Assembly (NCBI GenBank): GCA_902607475.1
Contig: CACLKH010000008.1
Location: forward strand, 1-40,193
Source of the DNA: an uncultured Alphaproteobacteria bacterium
Lineage (GTDB): Bacteria > Pseudomonadota > Alphaproteobacteria > GCA-002720895
Length of the DNA stretch: 40,193 nt
Direction of reading: 5' to 3'
Both the position numbers and the translations under genes were made by a program. Below are positions 34,106-40,193 of this stretch, piece after piece (the first letter of the stretch is position 1; every line of letters begins with the position of its first letter). Under the pieces are notes generated by a model that did no database searches, was not told the origin of the DNA, and saw nothing but the letters and a program-made list of their open reading frames with translations.

Positions 34106-35028
34106 AAAATTAATCCTTTTACATGTTCCAAACAACTTTCTGATAAAGCTTTAATATTATAACCTCCTTCTAAACATGAAATCAATTTACCTTTACAATT
34201 TTTAGTAGCAAAATCATTTAATTTTTTAGTTATCCAGTAAAAATCATCTTTTATTAGTTTAAAATCTGCTAAAGGATCACTTATGTGTGCATCAAAACCC
34301 GCAGAAACAAAAATAATATCTGGTGAAAATTTTTCTAACTTTGGAAATATTATATCTTCGTATGATTTTTTAAATAATAAACTATCAGTTCCAGCAGGCA
34401 AAGGAACGTTAACTATATTGTTATTTATTCCTGTTTCTTCTTTAAAACCTGTTCCTGGAAAAATTCCCTCTTGATGCGTAGAAGCATAAAACATATCAGA
34501 ATTATTCCAAAACATTTTTTGTGTACCATTTCCATGATGAACATCAAAATCAATAACAGCACATTTCTTAACTTTATAATTTAACTTTGCATAATTAGCT
34601 GCTACTGCAACATTATTAAAAAAACAAAAACCCATAGCTCTTTCAGGTTCAGCGTGGTGTCCTGGTGGTCTTATAGGACAAAATGCATTCTTAAACTTTC
34701 CTTCAAAAATTATATCGACTGCTTTACAAACAGATCCTGTAGCTTTTAACGCGGCTTCAAGGCTATATTTACTTAAAATTGTATCAGCATCAATTCTAAA
34801 CAAATCCTTTTTTGGAGATTTATTTTTTATATCTTTAAAATAATTTTTGGAATGAACTGTAAAAAAATATTTTGGTTCAATTTTTTCCCCTTCAAACCAT
34901 TCTATTTTTTTTGACTTAAATTCTTTCAGAGTCTTATTAATAGCAATTAATCTTTCTTTACTTTCAGGATGATTCATTCCTGTATCATGTAGGATACAAT
35001 CTTTATGTGTTACAATAGCAGTGGACAT
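34102..35028 (-). CDS. Histone deacetylase family protein (class II-like amidohydrolase)
   Basis: Zinc amidohydrolase of the arginase/deacetylase fold, 308 aa; bacterial members act on acetylated polyamines or proteins. Motifs: HDTGMNHPESKERL, the active-site RPPGHHAEPERAMGFCFFNNVAVAA with the His-His pair, AVIDFDVHHGNGTQKMFW with zinc-binding Asp/His, SAGFDAHISDPLADF (zinc Asp) and CLEGGYNIKAL (catalytic Tyr region). First gene of the deacetylase-xseB-ispA-dxs unit, a conserved alphaproteobacterial cluster; substrate not known. Confidence 0.92.
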   Translation of the reverse strand: MSTAIVTHKDCILHDTGMNHPESKERLIAINKTLKEFKSKKIEWFEGEKIEPKYFFTVHSKNYFKDIKNKSPKKDLFRIDADTILSKYSLEAALKATGSVCKAVDIIFEGKFKNAFCPIRPPGHHAEPERAMGFCFFNNVAVAANYAKLNYKVKKCAVIDFDVHHGNGTQKMFWNNSDMFYASTHQEGIFPGTGFKEETGINNNIVNVPLPAGTDSLLFKKSYEDIIFPKLEKFSPDIIFVSAGFDAHISDPLADFKLIKDDFYWITKKLNDFATKNCKGKLISCLEGGYNIKALSESCLEHVKGLIL

Positions 35029-35085
35029 AATAAATAAATTTATCTTGAAAATACTTTTACTAAAATATTTATTGTTAAATGAATT

Positions 35086-36156
35086 ATGAAAAAAATTATT
35101 TTATCCATTTTTATATTTATATTTATATTTATAAATTATAGCATTGAAGTTTTGCAGGCAAATACTGAAAAACTTCCAAAAGTTTCAGTCAAAACTGTAA
35201 AAAAAGAATATATAAGTGAAACTTATATAGTTACTTCAAGAATTGCTCCATTTAAAAGCGATTTGATATCCGTCAAAAGTCCTGGGCCAATTGAAGATGT
35301 TTATGTTGAAGTAGGTGATTTTATTAAAAAAGGAGATGTATTACTTAAAATAGAAAATGATGAATTAGAAGCAGACAAAAATAATAAAGAAGGAGAATTA
35401 TCAGAAAGTTTAGCAAGATTAGAATTAGAAGAAAAAAAACTTGAAAGACTTAAAATTTTAATGAATTCTCCTTCTTTTAAAAGAGCAGAATATGAAGATC
35501 AAATAAATATTGTAAAAGCAGCTGAAGGAAATTTAATTAAAATTACATCTCAATATAATAAAGCTAAAATAATTTATGATGATGCAATTTTAAGAGCTCC
35601 ATATTCTGGTGTTATCTCAAAAAGATTAGTTACAAAAGGAAATTACGTTAATACTGGTACTCCTGTATTTGAATTAGTTAATAATGAACAATTTGAAATA
35701 GAGGCAAATATTCCTTCCGATAAAATTCCACTATTAAATAAAAAAAAAGAAGCTGAAATTATTTTTCCTGATGGAAAAATTTTAAAATCATCTTTTCGAT
35801 CAATTGTTCCAAAAGAAAATCCAAATACAAGAACAGTTATTGTAAGATTTAAGCCACTTTTTGACCAAAAAAAATCCAATCTTTTAATTAACCAAAATAT
35901 GAATCTAAAAATATTCTTAAAATCAAAAAAACAAATAAAAACAATAGTTAAAGATGCATTATTAATTAAGAATGGTAATACGGTTGTATACGTTATAGAA
36001 GATAACATTGCCAAATTAAAACCAATCAAAATTGGAATACCTTATCAAGATTCTATAGAAGTTATAGAAGGGTTAAAAGAAGGTGAAAAAATTGTTATTA
36101 GAGGAAATGAAAGGTTAAGACCAAATCAAAAAGTACAAATAAAGGAAGTTAAATAA
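35086..36156 (+). CDS. RND efflux periplasmic adaptor (membrane fusion protein)
   Basis: HlyD/AcrA-like adaptor, 356 aa. Signal peptide KKIILSIFIFIFIFINYSIEVLQA. Barrel-sandwich (lipoyl-like) part: SVKSPGPIEDVYVEVGDFIKKGDVLLKIEN and AILRAPYSGVISKRLVTKGNYVNTGTPVFELV, flanking a coiled-coil hairpin at about residues 100-165 (NNKEGELSESLARLELEEKKLERLKIL). The beta-barrel and membrane-proximal domain follow, ending GLKEGEKIVIRGNERLRPNQKVQIKE. Operon with the RND pump, which starts 1 base after its stop. No outer-membrane channel gene is adjacent. Confidence 0.93.
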   Translation: MKKIILSIFIFIFIFINYSIEVLQANTEKLPKVSVKTVKKEYISETYIVTSRIAPFKSDLISVKSPGPIEDVYVEVGDFIKKGDVLLKIENDELEADKNNKEGELSESLARLELEEKKLERLKILMNSPSFKRAEYEDQINIVKAAEGNLIKITSQYNKAKIIYDDAILRAPYSGVISKRLVTKGNYVNTGTPVFELVNNEQFEIEANIPSDKIPLLNKKKEAEIIFPDGKILKSSFRSIVPKENPNTRTVIVRFKPLFDQKKSNLLINQNMNLKIFLKSKKQIKTIVKDALLIKNGNTVVYVIEDNIAKLKPIKIGIPYQDSIEVIEGLKEGEKIVIRGNERLRPNQKVQIKEVK

Positions 36157-36157
36157 A

Positions 36158-39100
36158 TTGGATATTATTAAAAATTGTCTTAAAAGACCAATAATAATTT
36201 ATTCTCTGATAATATTAATTCTTTTTTCAGGACTTTTAGCATTATTTAAAATTCCAATTCAATTAACACCTGATGTAAGAAAACCTGTAATAGAGATAAC
36301 CACAAATTGGCAAGGCGGTTCCCCTAGTGAAGTAGAGAGGGAAATTGTTGTTAAGCAAGAAGATGTTTTAAAATCTGTAAAAGGAGTGGAAAGAATAAGA
36401 AGTAATGCTTATGACAAAAAATCAGAAATAAAATTAGAGTTTAGTTCTACAAAAAATTTTCAAACATCTTTATTAATGACATCAAATGCACTTGATAGAG
36501 TAAGAGGTATGCCTGAAGAAATCATGAAGCCAACTATAGAAACCTCTGGAAGTGAAGATTCACCTATTGCATGGATTATGCTAAGACCTATAAAAAAAAT
36601 TAATAAATCTATGTCAGAGTTTGGTGACTTAACAGATAATTTAGTTAAAACAGAATTAGAAAAAATTCCAGGCATTTCAAGGACTAATATTTTTGGAGGC
36701 AGCAAAACTGAAATGCAAGTTATTGTAGATCCTCAAAGATTATCTTTGTACAAGTTAACAATTTCAGATATTGCAAATAGTTTAATTTCATCCAATATTT
36801 CTCTAACCGCAGGTGAAGTGGATGAAGGAAAAAGAAAATATTTAATAAGAGCTGAAGGTCAATTAGATAGTCCTGAGAAAATAAAAAAAGTTGTTATAAA
36901 AGTAAACAAAGACGAACAAACTCAATTTTCATCAAAGATTTTTTTAGAAGATGTAGCAGAAGTTAAATACGGTATTAAAGAATCTGTCGCGTATATTCGA
37001 TCATTAGGAAGAGAGGTAATTGCTATAAATTTAGTAAGAGATGTAGGGGTAAATGTTTTAGAAACAATGAAAGAAGTAAAAGAAACAATAAAAAGATTAA
37101 ATCCCCAATTAAATAAAGAAGGCGTTGAACTTAAACAAGTTTATGACGAAACTATTTATATCAATTCTTCAATAAATTTAGTTCAACAAAATATAATTGT
37201 TGGAGGTTTGTTGGCTGCACTAATATTATTATTATTTCTAAACTCAGCTAGAGCTACACTGGTAATTGCAACTACAATACCTCTTACAATAATTGGAACT
37301 TTTGTTGCAATGGCTATATTAGGAAAATCCTTAAATGTAATAAGTTTAGCTGGATTAGCTTTTGCTGTTGGAATGGTCATCGATGCTGCGATTGTTGTTT
37401 TAGAAAACATTTTTAGACATAAAGAAATGGGAAAAAGTGATTATGATGCATCTTTGATTGGGGCAAAAGAAGTATGGAAAGCAGTTTTTTTGTCTGCATT
37501 AACAACTGTTCTAGTTTTCATTCCGTTACTAATTGTACAGGTAGAAGCTGGTCAGTTATTTAGAGATATATCTGTTGCAATTTGCGTTGCTATAAGTTTA
37601 TCACTAGTCTTAGCTATAACATTAATCCCAGTTATTTCTAATAGATTAAAACTTTTACAAACTGATAATAAAAAAAAAATTTGGAAATTTAATAATCCTA
37701 GAATATTAAACTCTCTTGCTTTAAATTTTTTATACAAATTTTATAAATATTTAGCCTGGGTCTTACCTTCTAAAAAGAGAGCTTCAATTACAATTTCAAC
37801 AATTATTTTAATTACTATTTTTGGAATTTTTTTTCTAGCACCTAAACTTGAATATTTACCAGAAGGAAATAAAAATTTAGTTTTTGGGGTATTAATTCCC
37901 CCTCCTGGATATAATCTTGAAACAACTAGTGAAATTGCTCAAAATATTGAAAATCAAATTAAACCTTACTTTGTTTTAGAAGAAGGAGGAGACGCAAGTG
38001 CAACTGAATACCCTAGAATAAACAACTTTTTCTTCGTATCAACTTCTACAAGAATTTTTATTGGTGCCTCTACTGAAGATCCAAATAATGTTAAAAAAAT
38101 TATTCCATTAATGGAAAAACTTGCTTTTCAAGAATCTGGAACTTTAGGATTTATTAATCAACCATCTATTTTTGGAAGGACAGCTGGAGGCAGTAGAAAG
38201 ATTGATATAAATTTTAGTGGCACTGATTTGAATGAAATTTTAGATATAACTAAAAAAGCTTTTTTTATTACTAATAAAGTGTTTCCTGAAAAACTTGGTA
38301 GGACCCAAATTAGGCCTAAACCAGGTTTGGAGCTTGGTGCCCCAGAACTTAGATTTATTCCAGATATGGAAAAATTATCTGAGAATGGAATTACAGTAAA
38401 AGAATTTGCCAATAGTATGGATGCCTTTAATGATGGTATGTGGATCGATGAAATTGTTGCTAATGGTAAAAATATGGATCTAAGAATAATTGGAAAAAAA
38501 AATCAAAAAACTAATTTTACTCAACAAATAGCAGATATCCCTATTGTTTCAAAATCCGGTATCACCATACCTCTTTCATCAGTTTCTAAAAACGAAATTA
38601 CATCAAGTGCTGTTTCAATTCGTCACATAAATTTTAAAAGAACAGTAAGTTTGCAAATTAGACCTCCTTCTCAAATTCCTTTAGAAGTAGCGATAAAAAT
38701 ACTAGATGATGCTGTGGTAAAAGATTTAAGTGATGAAGCATTTGAAAAAGGAATTACAATAAATTTATCAGGAACAGCTGATAAATTATCACAAACATTA
38801 GATTCAATGTCGTTAACAATTGCTATTGCTTTAATTCTTGTTTTCTTAAGTTTGGCTATACTTTTAGAAAGTTTTATTTTATCTCTAGTAATAATGATTG
38901 CAGTTCCACTTGCAACAGTTGGAGGTTTTATTGGTCTAAAAATTCTTAACTTTTTTACTTACCAAGCATTAGATATGTTGACATTGCTTGGTTTTTTAAT
39001 TTTGATTGGAATAGTAGTTAACAACTCAATTCTACTAGTACTTCAAACAGTAGATTCAATTAAAAAAGGAATGTCTAAAAAAGATTCTATTTTTGAGTCA

Positions 39101-39313
39101 GCAAGAACAAGGGTAAGACCTATTTTTATGTCTACATTAACTAGTATTTTTGGAATGTTCCCTTTAGTACTATTTCCTGGTGCTGGATCAGAATTATATA
39201 AAGGATTAGGTTCTGTTGTTATAGGAGGATTGTTTTTATCAGCAATTCTAATTCTAATAATTGTACCTGCATTACTAACTTTAACAATTGATGAAAATAA
39301 AATAATTAAATAA
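36158..39313 (+). CDS. RND efflux transporter permease (AcrB/HAE1 type)
   Basis: Inner-membrane proton-driven efflux pump, 1051 aa. Starts with TTG, backed by AAGGAAG nine bases upstream and by the typical N-terminus DIIKNCLKRPIIIYSLIILILFSGLLALFKIPIQLTPDV. Twelve-helix duplicated layout: helices after about residue 345 (NIIVGGLLAALILLLFLNSARATLVIATTIPLTIIGTF) and after about 885 (MSLTIAIALILVFLSLAILLESFILSLVIMIAVPLA), with large periplasmic loops (PEEIMKPTIETSGSEDSPIAWIMLRP). GLAFAVGMVIDAAIVVLENIFRHKEMG carries the helix 4 acidic residue used for proton relay. Substrate unknown (drugs, lipids or metabolites). Confidence 0.95.
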   Translation: MDIIKNCLKRPIIIYSLIILILFSGLLALFKIPIQLTPDVRKPVIEITTNWQGGSPSEVEREIVVKQEDVLKSVKGVERIRSNAYDKKSEIKLEFSSTKNFQTSLLMTSNALDRVRGMPEEIMKPTIETSGSEDSPIAWIMLRPIKKINKSMSEFGDLTDNLVKTELEKIPGISRTNIFGGSKTEMQVIVDPQRLSLYKLTISDIANSLISSNISLTAGEVDEGKRKYLIRAEGQLDSPEKIKKVVIKVNKDEQTQFSSKIFLEDVAEVKYGIKESVAYIRSLGREVIAINLVRDVGVNVLETMKEVKETIKRLNPQLNKEGVELKQVYDETIYINSSINLVQQNIIVGGLLAALILLLFLNSARATLVIATTIPLTIIGTFVAMAILGKSLNVISLAGLAFAVGMVIDAAIVVLENIFRHKEMGKSDYDASLIGAKEVWKAVFLSALTTVLVFIPLLIVQVEAGQLFRDISVAICVAISLSLVLAITLIPVISNRLKLLQTDNKKKIWKFNNPRILNSLALNFLYKFYKYLAWVLPSKKRASITISTIILITIFGIFFLAPKLEYLPEGNKNLVFGVLIPPPGYNLETTSEIAQNIENQIKPYFVLEEGGDASATEYPRINNFFFVSTSTRIFIGASTEDPNNVKKIIPLMEKLAFQESGTLGFINQPSIFGRTAGGSRKIDINFSGTDLNEILDITKKAFFITNKVFPEKLGRTQIRPKPGLELGAPELRFIPDMEKLSENGITVKEFANSMDAFNDGMWIDEIVANGKNMDLRIIGKKNQKTNFTQQIADIPIVSKSGITIPLSSVSKNEITSSAVSIRHINFKRTVSLQIRPPSQIPLEVAIKILDDAVVKDLSDEAFEKGITINLSGTADKLSQTLDSMSLTIAIALILVFLSLAILLESFILSLVIMIAVPLATVGGFIGLKILNFFTYQALDMLTLLGFLILIGIVVNNSILLVLQTVDSIKKGMSKKDSIFESARTRVRPIFMSTLTSIFGMFPLVLFPGAGSELYKGLGSVVIGGLFLSAILILIIVPALLTLTIDENKIIK

Positions 39314-39541
39314 TTAAAGACTTTTACAAATAGAAATTTTTATTATTCCTTTTTTTTTATTTGAACTTTGAAATAAACAATTACTTACTTCACAAAAAGC
39401 ATGAAAATCCTTTATTGACTGTGGATCAGTGGTTAAAACTTCTAAAATATCGCCTGTTTTTAGCTTTTTTAACACTTTTTCTGCTTTTAAAACCGGTATT
39501 GGGCATCTTAATCCTTTTACATTTAAAATTTTTTTGACCAT
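39314..39541 (-). CDS. TusA/SirA-like sulfur carrier protein
   Basis: 75 aa, the small persulfide carrier fold. LNVKGLRCPIPVLKAEKVLKKLKTGDILEVLTTDPQSIKDFHAFCEVSNC includes the family CPxP motif with the reactive Cys and the DPxSxxDxxxFC segment. May relay sulfur in tRNA thiolation or other sulfur transfer; no partner genes are next to it. It ends exactly where the RND pump gene ends (convergent stops with no bases between). Confidence 0.9.
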   Translation of the reverse strand: MVKKILNVKGLRCPIPVLKAEKVLKKLKTGDILEVLTTDPQSIKDFHAFCEVSNCLFQSSNKKKGIIKISICKSL

Positions 39542-39639
39542 AATTGGTATATATCAATACAAATATTTTAAAAAAAAATAAAATAAAATCTTGAAAAATT
39601 TTATCTTTTATAAAAGAATCATATAAAAAAATAAACAAA

Positions 39640-40068
39640 ATGTTAATAAGGGATATTTTAAAAAAAAAAGGTAGCAAAACTATAACAACTTCAAAAGAAA
39701 CAAAGGTAGTTGATATAGCACATATTCTAGCAAAAGAAAAAATAGGAGCTATTGTGATTTTAGAAAAAGAAAAAGTTATTGGTATTTTATCTGAACGAGA
39801 CATAGTTCGAGCATTTACTCAAAAAAAAACGGTAAGAAACACTCAAGCTCAAGAAATAATGACCAAAAATGTATTTATATGCGGTCTAGAAGATAATAAC
39901 GAAGATCTTTTAACTTTAATGGTTACTAAACATTTTAGGCATTTACCAGTTATAGACAAAAATAAACTTGTTGGCGTTGTTAGCATAGGCGATTTAGTAA
40001 AAGATAGAACAAAAAGATTAAAAAAAGAAATAGATCAACTTAAATCTTACGTTACTAAATCATATTAA
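39640..40068 (+). CDS. Tandem CBS-domain protein
   Basis: 142 aa composed of two CBS domains that usually bind adenine nucleotides. First: LKKKGSKTITTSKETKVVDIAHILAKEKIGAIVILEKEKVIGILSERDIVRAF; second: AQEIMTKNVFICGLEDNNEDLLTLMVTKHFRHLPVIDKNKLVGVVSIGDLVK, with the familiar RHLPV(I)D and GVVSIGD strands. C-terminal charged helix (RTKRLKKEIDQLKSYV). Stand-alone CBS pairs like this are common in alphaproteobacteria; the partner regulated by it is unknown. Confidence 0.9.
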   Translation: MLIRDILKKKGSKTITTSKETKVVDIAHILAKEKIGAIVILEKEKVIGILSERDIVRAFTQKKTVRNTQAQEIMTKNVFICGLEDNNEDLLTLMVTKHFRHLPVIDKNKLVGVVSIGDLVKDRTKRLKKEIDQLKSYVTKSY

Positions 40069-40143
40069 TTAAATAGATTAGACTTATAGATCATTTAAAC
40101 TTGATTTAATAGATTAGTAATATATTTTTTTATTTAATAAAAA

Positions 40144-40193
40144 ATGAAAACCATTAAAAACTTTCTCATTATAATTTTATTCACTTTAGTATT
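40144..40193 (+). CDS. Start of an exported protein, cut by window end
   Basis: ATG at 40144 opens MKTIKNFLIIILFTLV, two lysines followed by a hydrophobic run, typical of a signal peptide. Only 16 codons are visible, so the product cannot be named. No clear ribosome binding site. Confidence 0.4.
   Translation, partial: MKTIKNFLIIILFTLV

Noticed and set aside
35643-36029. 128-aa minus-strand ORF inside the RND adaptor gene
   Set aside because: Antisense shadow of a clear adaptor gene.
39426-39803. 125-aa minus-strand ORF spanning the tusA and CBS region
   Set aside because: It overlaps the well-supported tusA and CBS genes in other frames and shows no family features; a shadow ORF.
1-40193. 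Mobile elements, CRISPR arrays, tRNA or rRNA genes
   Set aside because: No transposase, integrase, regularly spaced repeats, or tRNA/rRNA-like conserved segments were seen by reading; a tool scan (tRNAscan-SE, Infernal) would confirm.

Overview
The window is about 40 kb of tightly packed, AT-rich bacterial chromosome (GC looks like roughly 28-30%, by eye and not counted). Gene content and order point to a streamlined alphaproteobacterium of the Pelagibacterales/SAR11-like marine type. The markers are the NDUFA12-type complex I subunit, DUF2155, 5-aminolevulinate synthase, and the HDAC-xseB-ispA-dxs cluster. Intergenic gaps are mostly under 100 bases, many genes overlap by 4 to 49 bases, and no insertion sequence, phage gene, CRISPR array, tRNA or rRNA was seen. 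The exact lineage cannot be fixed from the sequence alone.

Layout. 1-4010: the end of a soluble lytic transglycosylase, a class I/II aminotransferase, and a periplasmic M48 metalloprotease. 4073-6905: aroQ-accB-accC-aat operon. 6857-7592, minus strand: NDUFA12 and DUF2155. 7733-11784: B12-dependent ribonucleotide reductase plus a RidA-like gene, behind paired NrdR-like boxes. 11777-17514, minus strand: PLP decarboxylase, small membrane protein, phosphomannomutase, clpS, clpA. 17584-18660: a near-perfect Fur box and an iron-binding protein gene. 18661-21514: a trypsin-like protease, an ECF sigma factor, a membrane anti-sigma candidate and a small exported protein. 21571-25682: glycosyltransferase, 2OG-Fe oxygenase, fhs, pyrE. 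25679-27796, minus strand: thiO-thiS-thiG. 27862-31027: hemA, fabI, aroC. 31032-35028, minus strand: HDAC-like deacetylase, xseB, ispA, dxs. 35086-39313: RND efflux adaptor and pump. 39314-40193: tusA-like, CBS protein, and the start of an exported protein.

Most of this is core metabolism: shikimate, fatty acids, isoprenoids, thiazole, heme, one-carbon, pyrimidine and deoxyribonucleotide supply. It also carries three parts of the N-end rule route (Aat, ClpS, ClpA).

The part that looks undescribed is 18661-21514. Three sites in 2.5 kb share the same promoter-like pattern, TGSAATAAAAWT followed by CGTT, with exactly 16 bases between the GSAAT and CGTT elements. One precedes the sigma/anti-sigma operon, one precedes the small exported protein, and one points the other way into a gene-free stretch. 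The RNA predicted from that third site is about 75-80 nt. It ends in a 12-bp hairpin that pairs fully (with one G-U pair) only on the minus strand, followed by a U-rich tract. Its loop, UCUCCCUCA, is perfectly complementary over 9 nt to the ribosome binding site of the sigma factor gene. I propose a self-regulated ECF stress regulon with a sigma-dependent small RNA acting as negative feedback. This is inference from sequence; the promoter pattern, hairpin and complementarity are directly visible.
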